Positions 1 to 5,658 of a stretch of 7,123 nt of DNA are shown piece by piece (positions within the stretch are counted from its first letter, which is position 1; every line of letters begins with the position of its first letter). Source of the stretch: JAJRRH01 sp047638815 (GTDB lineage: Bacteria > Bacteroidota > Bacteroidia > Flavobacteriales_D > JABDKJ01); the NCBI GenBank assembly GCA_047638815.1, contig JBLIMR010000085.1, positions 1-7,123 on the forward strand. The letters run 5' to 3'. The notes under the pieces are model-generated. The model did not search any database. It was given only the letters and a program-made list of their open reading frames with translations, and was not told the DNA's origin. Position numbers and translations under genes: made by a program.

Positions 1-1
1 T

Positions 2-508
2 GGTGATTCAAACGTGAAAATTGATCTCTCTGGTGCTAGATTAGTAGACTACTCTATTCTTGAGAAGTTATATGACTTTAAAAGAAATCAATTTGTTACG
101 GGCGGTCAAGTTGAAATAACTCGTCTTAAAAAGCACATTTCTTCAACCAATCACAAATTGGGTTTGAAGATTCTTACCACCTCTGCTCATGAACTGACCA
201 GGCTTGAAAAAGGTATCATGGAAGTTGCCGATAAATATAAATGGCAGTATGACAACTGCCCAATTGAGCATTTCGATTATATCGAGTCATTATATTTTTT
301 CAAGTCACGACCAATAGAATCAAAAACAAATTGTTTGTGGTCAAAAGATGATTTTGTTAAATATGAAATCTCAGATATTACATTTGAGGAAGGTGCTTAC
401 ATGTCCTATCGCGAGTATCGAACCACTTTAGGACTGCTCACACTCCCATTTGACCTTCCAAAGTTTACCGTTGAAAGGAAGAGTTTTTTGACAAATACAT
501 GGATCTAG
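2..508 (+). CDS. SulP-type anion transporter, C-terminal STAS region (5' partial, frameshifted)
   Basis: The reading frame is open to the window edge (GDSNVKIDLSG...), so the in-frame GTG at 14 is very probably an internal valine codon and the membrane domain lies outside the window. The visible part begins in a STAS-like beta strand and helix (KIDLSGARLVDYSILEKL, then a lysine-rich helix and a KHISSTNHKLGLKIL segment). This is how I remember the cytoplasmic tail of Bacteroidetes SulP permeases, which move anions such as sulfate or bicarbonate across the inner membrane; the substrate cannot be told from this part. A later segment (EISDITFEEGAYMSYREY, LPFDLPKFTVERKSF) also fits that tail. The frame ends at TAG 506-508, but the family-like sequence continues in the -1 frame (499-768). 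The shift must fall between 475 and 508, because the -1 frame has a stop at 472-474, and the T6 run at 484-489 is the obvious place. It could be a sequencing error, a real mutation or recoding. The family call is by recollection. Confidence 0.7.
   Translation, partial: GDSNVKIDLSGARLVDYSILEKLYDFKRNQFVTGGQVEITRLKKHISSTNHKLGLKILTTSAHELTRLEKGIMEVADKYKWQYDNCPIEHFDYIESLYFFKSRPIESKTNCLWSKDDFVKYEISDITFEEGAYMSYREYRTTLGLLTLPFDLPKFTVERKSFLTNTWI
484..490 (+). other. Slippery heptamer T_TTT_TTG at the SulP frameshift point
   Basis: In the upstream frame the codons are AGT TTT TTG, so bases 484-490 read T_TTT_TTG, which fits the X_XXY_YYZ pattern for -1 slippage. Slipping one base back gives ...TTT TTT GAC AAA TAC ATG, which enters the downstream frame directly. 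I see no strong hairpin just downstream and no upstream Shine-Dalgarno-like stimulator. A missing seventh T in the assembly would have the same effect. Confidence 0.45.
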
Positions 509-768
509 TAGCCCACAAGGATATTGACTACAAGTCTTATTCAAATTTCTCAGATAAGTTCACCGTCAAAGTTGACGACATAGAAGCTATGGATGACTTT
601 ATCTCTGATGCTCTGAAAGCTTTTATAGAATCAAGTAAAATAAGTCACATTGAGAGTAACGGTGAAGCCATATTGATTTTCACCAGTAATTTTAGATTGG
701 CACAACTCCAAGAGTATTCATCTATGATAAAGATCATGATGGATTTAAGAGATTTGATAAAAAAATAG
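499..768 (+). CDS. Distal C-terminal fragment of the same SulP-type transporter (-1 frame)
   Basis: An 89-codon fragment from ATG 499 (MDLVAHKDIDYKSYSNFSDKF...) to TAG 766-768, overlapping the preceding frame by 10 bases. It has no signal peptide, membrane segment or catalytic motif. It ends in a compact alpha/beta segment with SHIESNGEAILIF and a terminal amphipathic helix. I read it as the end of the SulP protein rather than a gene of its own. Reading the frame back through the T6 run gives EFFDKYMDLVAHKDIDY, which joins smoothly to the upstream PKFTVERKS, and I recall a similar KDIDF-YxxFS-KF segment closing Bacteroidetes SulP tails. The ATG at 499 is then an internal methionine. There is no plausible ribosome binding site before it. 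Alternatives are a translationally coupled small protein, or a pseudogene remnant. Confidence 0.6.
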   Translation: MDLVAHKDIDYKSYSNFSDKFTVKVDDIEAMDDFISDALKAFIESSKISHIESNGEAILIFTSNFRLAQLQEYSSMIKIMMDLRDLIKK

Positions 769-780
769 TTTAAAACTATT
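764..780 (-). terminator. Palindrome spanning both stop codons; possible terminator of the deaminase gene
   Basis: AATAGTTT-A-AAACTATT is a perfect 8-bp inverted repeat with a one-base centre. It contains the SulP stop (766-768) and the deaminase stop (776-778 on the minus strand). On the minus strand it is followed by a run of seven T (complement of 759-765), as in an intrinsic terminator for the deaminase transcript. On the plus strand no T tract follows. The stem is almost all A-T and the practical loop is about 5 nt, so it would be weak. Confidence 0.35.
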
Positions 781-1207
781 CACCAATATCTTCATTCCAA
801 AGTTCGGGCTTCTCATCAATAAATTTCTCCATCATATCGATACATTCTTGGTTATTTAAATCGACTACCTCCACCCCATGACTCTCCATAAATTCTCGTG
901 ACCCTGAAAATGTTTTGGATTCACCAACGATAACTTTCGGGATGTTGAACTGGACTATAGTGCCTGCACACATGTAACAGGGCATCAAAGTACTATATAT
1001 CGTTGTGCCTTTGTAACTGGCTATTCTTCCAACATTATTGAGGCAATCCATCTCTCCATGTAAAATAGGGCTCTTTTCCTGGACCCTCTTATTTCTACCT
1101 TTGCCTAAAATCTCAGATCCTCTTACCAATACAGATCCTATTGGAATCCCCCCCTCTTCCATTCCTTCTTTGGCCTCCAGAATTGCCAACTTCATAAATT
1201 TATCCAT
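776..1207 (-). CDS. Fungal-type cytosine deaminase-like zinc deaminase
   Basis: A 143-residue cytidine/deoxycytidylate deaminase-fold protein, complete from ATG (1205-1207). The zinc site is clear: HGE (His50, catalytic Glu52) and PCYMC (Cys77, Cys80), the H-x-E and P-C-x2-C pattern of this superfamily. Beyond the motif it resembles yeast cytosine deaminase (Fcy1, EC 3.5.4.1, cytosine to uracil plus ammonia) along its whole length: EGGIPIGSVLV, GKGRNKRVQ (Asn39), a TLMPCYMC active site, IPKVIVGE, and above all the C-terminal FIDEKPELWNEDIGE. In the yeast enzyme the matching Trp and Asp of that tail close over the pyrimidine; here they are Trp137 and Asp140. The length is slightly shorter than the yeast protein (158 residues). 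It is unrelated to bacterial CodA, an amidohydrolase. The role is probably cytosolic pyrimidine salvage, although related bacterial deaminases can act on other bases. It stands alone, convergent with the SulP gene, and has no visible Shine-Dalgarno sequence. The zinc-deaminase call is very firm; the cytosine specificity is inferred. Confidence 0.9.
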   Translation of the reverse strand: MDKFMKLAILEAKEGMEEGGIPIGSVLVRGSEILGKGRNKRVQEKSPILHGEMDCLNNVGRIASYKGTTIYSTLMPCYMCAGTIVQFNIPKVIVGESKTFSGSREFMESHGVEVVDLNNQECIDMMEKFIDEKPELWNEDIGE

Positions 1208-1508
1208 AATATTCTAGCTAATAATTGTCTTTTAAAAATTGAAATAAATAAAATATTTATTTGAGATAAAAATATAAAAATATTGAGTAGATGTAAAAAA
1301 CATATCCCTGAATTCCAACACTGACGCCTTCTTAACATATTTTTCAATTTGAAACTGTAACATAGTATGATTCTTGAGCGTCTTATTTATGAAGGGTAAC
1401 AAAATCCGTAATTAACACTTTTTATCACCCGAATTTTCCAAGACATGCAACGTTATCAATTTACCATTGTCTAAGGAAGTATATAACAAACAGCATAACA
1501 CAATTATT
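1208..1508. other. AT-rich divergent intergenic region between the deaminase and DUF4097-like genes
   Basis: About 300 bp without a credible gene; the longest start-to-stop runs I noticed are trivial (for example a 10-codon one at about 1367). It must carry the promoters of both flanking genes. What can be seen: an AT-only palindrome at 1242-1262; the 14-mer AAAATTGAAATAAA at 1235-1248, also found at 2217-2230; a small dyad TTTCAA-T-TTGAAA at 1342-1354; and TACCATTG at 1462-1469, a one-mismatch version of the Bacteroidetes -7 box TAnnTTTG, without a properly spaced upstream TTG. No tRNA-like or riboswitch-like structure was recognised. Confidence 0.6.
1242..1262. repeat. AT-only inverted repeat upstream of the deaminase gene
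   Basis: AAATAAATA-AAA-TATTTATTT is a perfect 9-bp inverted repeat with a 3-nt loop, starting about 35 bp upstream of the deaminase ATG. It overlaps the shared 14-mer at 1235-1248. It could be an operator or simply reflect the A/T composition; with no G-C pair it is not a convincing hairpin. Confidence 0.3.
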
Positions 1509-2114
1509 ATGAAAAATATAATCGCATTCTTCGCATTCACTCTATTACTTACAAATTTTACAAACGCTCAATCACAAGAATATTCCTTTATGGAATCATT
1601 TGAAGTGAAAGCTCCATCTGATTTATCTATCATTTCTAGAAATAGTGATGTAGAGGTAATATCTCACTCTGGGGATAACATAGAAGTATACTACACTGTT
1701 CTGCAAAACGGACAATTGGTATATACTTCAAAAGACAAGTTGGCAAAACTTATGAAAAGACAAGCCAAACTGGAAATTAATAAAACGGATAATGATCTTA
1801 GAATTGTTGTGAGATCGTTAAGTCAAACAGGCTACGTTAATCCTGTGAAGGGATACGTTATTAATTTTAGAATTCTTGTTCCAGCAACCACAACATGTGA
1901 ATTGATTTCGTCAGAAGGTCATTTGTCAATTAGTGGGCTGACTCCAAATCAAAAATGCATTACAAGGGAGGGAGATATTAAGCTAGCGGATATAAAAGGT
2001 AATGTTATAGCTAAAACTAAAGCTGGTGACATTTATATTGATAATATCGATGGCCGAGTAGCAAGTGAAACTACAGATGGTTCTGTTGTGAATTCGGCAC
2101 AGGTTACCCGCTAA
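1509..2114 (+). CDS. Secreted DUF4097-like beta-repeat protein
   Basis: A 201-residue exported protein. I chose ATG 1509 over the in-frame TTG at 1467 because it opens directly with a signal peptide (MKNIIAFFAFTLLLTNFTNA, probable cleavage before Gln21); the earlier start would add 14 polar residues in front. The C-terminal part has a ladder of about 18 residues: GDIKLADIKGNVIAKT (from Gly155), GDIYIDNIDGRVASET (Gly173) and GSVV (Gly191). This is the stacked-strand pattern of DUF4097 putative adhesins, which probably form a beta-solenoid outside the cytoplasm. The molecular role of the family is unknown, and no catalytic motif is visible. The protein is shorter than the DUF4097 proteins I recall, which often continue with further rungs, so a premature end is possible; however, I see no obvious continuation in another frame after 2114. 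It stands alone between a divergent and a codirectional gene. Domain call moderately confident, function unknown. Confidence 0.7.
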   Translation: MKNIIAFFAFTLLLTNFTNAQSQEYSFMESFEVKAPSDLSIISRNSDVEVISHSGDNIEVYYTVLQNGQLVYTSKDKLAKLMKRQAKLEINKTDNDLRIVVRSLSQTGYVNPVKGYVINFRILVPATTTCELISSEGHLSISGLTPNQKCITREGDIKLADIKGNVIAKTKAGDIYIDNIDGRVASETTDGSVVNSAQVTR

Positions 2115-2153
2115 TTAATTTAAAGAAATGTCATTGATCCTTATGGGTTGGTG

Positions 2154-2172
2154 GTGTTTTTTATTAAAACAC
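2154..2172. terminator. Hairpin after the DUF4097-like gene, weak terminator candidate
   Basis: GTGTTTT-TTATT-AAAACAC is a perfect 7-bp stem with a 5-nt loop, 40 nt after the stop codon. No T tract follows on either strand, so it does not look like a standard intrinsic terminator. It may instead protect or process the 3' end of the mRNA. Confidence 0.3.
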
Positions 2173-2192
2173 ATAGGCTGTATAGACCATAG

Positions 2193-2230
2193 TTTATTTC
2201 AATTTTATATACTTATAAAATTGAAATAAA
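2193..2230. repeat. Perfect 17-bp inverted repeat just before the DUF4287/DUF5655 gene
   Basis: The left arm TTTATTTCAATTTTATA (2193-2209) and right arm TATAAAATTGAAATAAA (2214-2230) are exact reverse complements around the 4-nt loop TACT. The right arm ends 6 nt (AGAAAG) before ATG 2237. As DNA it could be an operator. As RNA it would form an AU-rich hairpin abutting the translation start. No T tract follows on either strand, so it is unlikely to be a terminator. Confidence 0.6.
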
Positions 2231-2236
2231 AGAAAG

Positions 2237-2779
2237 ATGTACAAAGCATTGCAGACAATGATTGACAACATGCCGGAGAAAACAGGCAAGTCGCTTGACC
2301 AATGGAAAAAGATTCTAAAGGGTAAATCTTTTGAAAAGCATGGTGAAGCAATGACCTTTTTGAAAGGTGAACATGGGGTAACTCATGGGTTTTCAAATAC
2401 GATCATTCACCTCTCAAAAGAAGATGAAGTTTCGTCTGATGATCTTGTTACCAATCAATATAAGGGTAAAGAAGATCTCCTTCCCATTTTTGAAAAGTTA
2501 CGGGCAATGATTACTTCGTTTGGGAAGGACATTATAATTACTCCGAAGAAAGGCAGTGTAAGTTTTATTCGCAAAAGACAATTTGCCCTTATTAAACCAG
2601 CAACTAAAAGCAGAATTGATTTAGGTCTTAAGATTAAAGACAAGGAAATTACTAGTCGACTTGAAAATTCTGGGTCATTTGGCACCATGTGTACCCATAG
2701 AGTTCAACTCACTGAAATCAGTGATGTCGATTCAGAATTGGAAAAATGGCTTTTAGAAGCTTATGAAAAATCCATCTAG
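2237..2779 (+). CDS. DUF4287 and DUF5655 domain protein
   Basis: A 180-residue soluble protein with two domains recognisable by sequence memory. Residues 1-58 match DUF4287: MIDNMPEKTGKSLDQWKKIL, then EKHGEAMTFLKGEHGVTHGF(S)N. Residues about 74-177 match DUF5655: a long helix (LLPIFEKLRAMITSFG), DIIITPKKGSVSFIRKRQFAL, then KPATKSRIDLGL, SGSFGTMCTHRVQL, and a final helix ending in WLLEAYEKSI. The two-domain arrangement and length are normal for this family, so the gene appears complete. There is no signal peptide or membrane segment, so it is probably cytoplasmic. The biochemical function is unknown; the DUF5655 half, with its basic RKRQFAL strand, is often described as possibly nucleic-acid binding, which I cannot verify here. 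Start: ATG 2237 follows AGAAAG, the only purine-rich stretch near it, directly after the 17-bp inverted repeat. It is convergent with the YfcC gene (46 nt between stops). Confidence 0.88.
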   Translation: MYKALQTMIDNMPEKTGKSLDQWKKILKGKSFEKHGEAMTFLKGEHGVTHGFSNTIIHLSKEDEVSSDDLVTNQYKGKEDLLPIFEKLRAMITSFGKDIIITPKKGSVSFIRKRQFALIKPATKSRIDLGLKIKDKEITSRLENSGSFGTMCTHRVQLTEISDVDSELEKWLLEAYEKSI

Positions 2780-2825
2780 TACAAAATTGGATATAGATTT
2801 CAGGTCCGTCTAATAACGCACTTTT

Positions 2826-4205
2826 CTACTGCCAATCAAAAACAGAAACCGGCAATGCTAAAACGATAAAAGATAGAATAATTGACAGGAGCATTAACTT
2901 CCAAATCCACTTTATCCATTTGTCAAAAGGGATGCCTCCAATGGCCAATATTCCCATAGTCACACCACTTGTTGGTATAACAAAATTAAACAAACCATCT
3001 CCAAGTTGATACGCCAAAACAGCGGTTTGTCTACTAATACCAAGAAGGTCTGCAAGTGGTGTCATTATGGGCATGGTTATAGCGGCTTGTCCCGATCCAC
3101 TTGGAATAAAAAAGTTAATAAACCCCTGAATAATAAACATAAGTTGTACCGAAATTATCTTGGGCAAGTCCCCGACAGCTCCTGCGGTATAGAACAACAT
3201 TGTATCTATTATTCTACCTTCTGTTGCAATGACTAAAATACTTTTGGAAAGAGCGATAATTAGTGCTGCAGGCAACATGGCCTTTGTGCCTTCATAGAAA
3301 GCACCAACTGCCTCATCCACGGAAGATCTGTTAACCATTGAAGAAAGAATTCCTAAGCTTAAAAACAAGGCACAAATCTCAGGAATGTACCAATCGTATT
3401 TAATCGCCCCAAGCATAACCAAAATGAGTGAAGCCAGAAAGAGTAATAATATAATTTTACGACCCAAGTTAAACTCCACATATTCTATTCCTTTTTCTTT
3501 CTGACCACCTACACTTATCAAGGGTAGGGCACTGCCGTTATCCAATCTTCTAGCATATGCAATCACAAACAATATTCCAAGAAGTGTAAATACGGACCAA
3601 ACAAGCATACGATACTCGAATCCACTGAATATTTGAATTTCGGCTATCCCCTGTGCGATACCTACAGTAAATGGATTAAATGCAGCTCCAGCAAAACCCA
3701 TTCCGGCACCTATAAAAGGAATAGCCACTCCCACGATTGCATCGTATCCCATGCTTCTTGCAAGAGGTATCGTTATTAAGGCAAAAACCAAGGTCTCCTC
3801 TGCCATACCAAATGTCATCCCTCCTATTGAAAATATTGTCATTAAAAGTGCAATAATCCATCCTTTAGCATTCGGTTTCCGCTTTGCTAGGTTAAGTACT
3901 TTTAAAAGCGCGGCATCAATGGCTCCGGTTGAAGTCATCATCTGGAACGCTCCACCAACCAATAAAACAAATGCAATTATTTCTATTGCCCCTTCAAAGC
4001 CCTTCAGTGGACTTTTTAATAACTCAAAAATTCCCTGGCCTTGTGATTCCACAGTCTCATAAGTGTTTGGAACGACCACCATCCTTCCATTTTTGTCAGC
4101 CCTTTGAAATTCACCTGCCGGAATAATCCAAGTGAGTAGCATAAAAAGAACCAGAACGGCAGAAACAATAGCTAAAGAATCGGGAGATTTTTTGAAAAAT
4201 TTCAT
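2826..4205 (-). CDS. yfcC: YfcC-family membrane permease (C4-dicarboxylate carrier DcuC-like superfamily)
   Basis: A 459-residue polytopic inner-membrane protein of usual family length. Hydrophobic segments run from residue 11 to the C-terminus, roughly a dozen in all, for example 11-30 (ending TWIIPAGEF), 74-90, 116-148, 161-180, 198-216, 250-268, 272-290, 311-328 and 433-455. Family landmarks are present in order: TWIIPAGEF near the N-terminus, SIGGMTFGMAEET (126-138), the glycine-rich PFIGAGMGFAGAAFNPFTVG (163-182), FINFFIPSGSGQAAITMPIM (362-381) and LGDGLFNFVIPTSGVTMGIL (401-420). The two P-[ST]-x-G-type loops probably form the transport site. Relatives include the E. coli YfcC group and DcuC/ArcD-like carriers of dicarboxylates or basic amino acids. 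The substrate cannot be assigned from sequence, and no metabolic gene sits beside it. It is transcribed alone from a well-matched promoter (4220-4247), divergent from the YCII-domain gene. Confidence 0.9.
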   Translation of the reverse strand: MKFFKKSPDSLAIVSAVLVLFMLLTWIIPAGEFQRADKNGRMVVVPNTYETVESQGQGIFELLKSPLKGFEGAIEIIAFVLLVGGAFQMMTSTGAIDAALLKVLNLAKRKPNAKGWIIALLMTIFSIGGMTFGMAEETLVFALITIPLARSMGYDAIVGVAIPFIGAGMGFAGAAFNPFTVGIAQGIAEIQIFSGFEYRMLVWSVFTLLGILFVIAYARRLDNGSALPLISVGGQKEKGIEYVEFNLGRKIILLLFLASLILVMLGAIKYDWYIPEICALFLSLGILSSMVNRSSVDEAVGAFYEGTKAMLPAALIIALSKSILVIATEGRIIDTMLFYTAGAVGDLPKIISVQLMFIIQGFINFFIPSGSGQAAITMPIMTPLADLLGISRQTAVLAYQLGDGLFNFVIPTSGVTMGILAIGGIPFDKWIKWIWKLMLLSIILSFIVLALPVSVFDWQ

Positions 4206-4219
4206 AGTGATAGTTTATC

Positions 4220-4247
4220 CAAATATAATTTTTTTTATCCCTAGCAA
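4220..4247 (-). promoter_or_regulatory. Bacteroidetes-type promoter of the YfcC gene
   Basis: On the minus strand TTG (4247-4245), a 17-nt spacer and TATATTTG (4227-4220) match the flavobacterial pattern TTG-N17-23-TAnnTTTG exactly. Transcription would begin around 4213-4216, leaving a leader of only about 10 nt before the ATG at 4205. The spacer contains an A8 run that may add curvature. Confidence 0.5.
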
Positions 4248-4306
4248 CCTTACCAAAATTCGTGAACATTGTTTTTTAGTATCTTGACGGCTTAAAGCAT
4301 CTCATT

Positions 4307-4774
4307 ATGAAAGCATTAATTTTTTCATTGTTCTTATTTAGTTTACAGATCCTATCTGCTCAAGAAGGAAAAGTAATTGAAAACGAAAACTACGATTCTG
4401 AATTGGCTAAAAAACTTGGTGCTGATGATTATGGAATGAAAATGTACGTTTTTGTTATATTAAAATCAGGTTTCAATGAATCAGATGATAAAGTTGCAAG
4501 AGACAGCTGTTTTGCTGGACACATGACGAACATGGGCCAATTGAAAGATGATGGCAAATTAATCGTTGCTGGGCCAATGGGGGAAAATCAAGCGGATATA
4601 CGAGGTATATTTATTCTTAACGTTCCAACTGTTGGAGAAGCTGAAGTTTTACTGCAAACCGATCCCGCAATTGCTGCAGATTACCTAAGTGCCGAATTAT
4701 ATCCTTGGTATGGTTCTGCTGCGTTACCCGAATATCTTGATTCGTCCGATAAGATCTGGAAGGTAAAACCTTAA
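4307..4774 (+). CDS. Exported YCII-domain (YciI-like) protein
   Basis: A 155-residue protein with an N-terminal signal peptide (MKALIFSLFLFSLQILSA, probable cleavage before Gln19) followed by a YCII-like ferredoxin-fold domain at about residues 44-145. Supporting motifs: the first strand MKMYVFVILKSG, the helix with the conserved histidine (GHMTNMGQLKDDGKL, His72, acidic pair Asp81-Asp82), the strand LIVAGPMGE (Gly89-Pro90), the strand GIFILNVPTVGEAE, a DPAI helix and the ending ELYPWYGSAAL. In YciI of Haemophilus the equivalent His and Asp are proposed active-site residues, but no reaction is established for this family. Most YCII proteins are cytoplasmic and about 100 residues long; the exported, longer form is common in Bacteroidetes as I remember it. 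The gene is divergent from the permease (101 bp between starts) and about 65 bp upstream of the lipoprotein gene. Domain call firm, function unknown. Confidence 0.82.
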   Translation: MKALIFSLFLFSLQILSAQEGKVIENENYDSELAKKLGADDYGMKMYVFVILKSGFNESDDKVARDSCFAGHMTNMGQLKDDGKLIVAGPMGENQADIRGIFILNVPTVGEAEVLLQTDPAIAADYLSAELYPWYGSAALPEYLDSSDKIWKVKP

Positions 4775-4780
4775 AGTCCT

Positions 4781-4813
4781 TTGACAAATCATAAAAATTT
4801 TAATCTCTATAAT
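4781..4813 (+). promoter_or_regulatory. Possible promoter of the lipoprotein gene (weak)
   Basis: TTGACA (4781-4786) and TATAAT (4808-4813) lie between the YCII-domain gene and the lipoprotein gene, and would start transcription about 20 nt before ATG 4839. The 21-nt spacing is too long for an E. coli-type promoter but within the Bacteroidetes range, whose -7 box however should read TAnnTTTG. Low-confidence candidate. Confidence 0.22.
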
Positions 4814-4838
4814 GTAAGAAAACTGAACCTCCATTAAT

Positions 4839-5596
4839 ATGAAAAACATAGTTTTATTTGTTGTTTTCCTAATGCTCTTTTCTGGTTGCAGAAAAAAGAG
4901 GATAGCCCGAATGAAACAGTTCTTGTAGTTGATTTGAAATTAAAGGAGGTCCATGAGAATGGTGTGCTCAAGACATTTTACACATATAATAATGAAAATC
5001 GTATTGACACGTTAAGAACATATGTTTTTAGTCCTGATAATCCTAGTATTATAACCTATAAATATATCGTGGATAGCTTAACCATTAAATTTTTTAGCAC
5101 CAGTAGTTTTCTTTCCAGTCAAAATACCTTCTCCAGAGCAACAAATGATATTGTTAGGTTTGATCGACAGGAGTTCGTTGGAGATATGGAAATATCTCAT
5201 AGCCTTTATTACTTTAATGGTAATAGTTGCGGGATTGAATTAGTTGAAACTTACGATGTAGAAAATATTCAAACTGGTGAAACTGAACTTGAATATTCTG
5301 AGACTACCTGCAATTTAACTTTTTCAGAACAAAATGAAAGCGGACTAGTAATTAGAACAGGTGAAATAATTAGAGACAATCAAAACTTATCTGAGAAATC
5401 TGCTATTAACACGTGGACATATCCTAACTCAATTGGTAATATTACAAAAAATTCACGGTGGAATGCAAACGGGGAAATCAATTCTAGCTTCTCCTACGAG
5501 TCAGTATTTACTTACAATTCTGACTCCTATCCTACTAATGAAATTAGAACTTATGTCAATGGAACTGTACTTGATCTCGAATACTTCTACTACTAA
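4839..5596 (+). CDS. Lipoprotein with YD-repeat-like body, interrupted by a -1 frameshift
   Basis: ATG 4839 opens a lipoprotein signal peptide, MKNIVLFVVFLMLFSGC, with lipobox FSGC and the lipidated Cys at residue 17. The frame then runs into TAG at 4926-4928. If one base is gained in the A6 run (4892-4897), it continues as CRKKEDSPNETVLVVDL and stays open to 5596, giving 252 residues. The body frame has no ATG before the GDMEIS segment far downstream, so it needs the upstream start. CRKKEDSP is a typical start of a mature Bacteroidetes lipoprotein, so the two pieces were surely one gene. The body is beta-rich with tyrosine/asparagine-rich strands (FYTYNNENRIDTLRTYVF, SSFSYESVFTYNSDSYP, ending EYFYY), resembling YD/RHS-like or DUF4595-like surface proteins. 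I do not recognise a defined family. It is probably anchored in the outer or inner membrane facing the periplasm; function unknown. The break may be an assembly error, a mutation or recoding. Confidence 0.7.
4892..4898 (+). other. Slippery heptamer A_AAA_AAG at the lipoprotein frameshift point
   Basis: In the signal-peptide frame the codons are TGC AGA AAA AAG AGG, so 4892-4898 reads A_AAA_AAG, the same heptamer used for -1 frameshifting in E. coli dnaX. A -1 slip continues as GAG GAT AGC into the long frame. No clear downstream hairpin or upstream stimulator is visible. One missing A in the assembly would look identical. Confidence 0.45.
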
Positions 5597-5609
5597 AAAT
5601 TGAGGATCA

Positions 5610-5634
5610 GTGCAACAATGCAACCCAATTGCAC
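5610..5634. promoter_or_regulatory. Candidate operator dyad upstream of the DUF6660/czcA genes
   Basis: GTGCAA (5610-5615) and TTGCAC (5629-5634) form a perfect 6-bp inverted repeat, with a second direct copy TGCAAC at 5619-5624 between them; TGCAA-N5-TTGCA (5619-5633) is a tighter dyad. It ends about 10 bp before the -7 box at 5645, where a regulator could control RNA polymerase. A metal-responsive regulator would be logical for these genes, but none is seen in the window. Confidence 0.28.
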
Positions 5635-5644
5635 GTATAATATA

Positions 5645-5652
5645 TATCTTTG
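5645..5652 (+). promoter_or_regulatory. -7 box of a promoter for the DUF6660/czcA genes
   Basis: TATCTTTG matches the Bacteroidetes -7 consensus TAnnTTTG exactly and lies 6 bp before ATG 5659. A TTG occurs at 5629-5631, but its 13-nt spacing is shorter than the usual 17-23. If used, transcription would begin at or within a few bases of the ATG, giving a nearly leaderless mRNA. Confidence 0.38.
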
Positions 5653-5658
5653 ATTAAA

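Noticed and set aside
14..508. Treating GTG 14 as the real start of a small cytoplasmic protein
   Set aside because: The frame stays open to the window edge and the sequence begins in the middle of a STAS-like fold.
2205..2688. Minus-strand open frames opposite the DUF4287/DUF5655 gene
   Set aside because: They lie antisense to a clearly recognised two-domain protein and show low-complexity or arbitrary composition.
3006..4126. Open frames on either strand inside the YfcC gene
   Set aside because: They overlap the strongly supported permease frame; their Cys/Asn- or Pro/Ser-rich translations look like shadow reading.
4886..5596. Starting the lipoprotein body at the TTG at 4886
   Set aside because: This TTG lies within the Gly-Cys codons of the lipobox; the gene obviously begins at ATG 4839 and is frameshifted.
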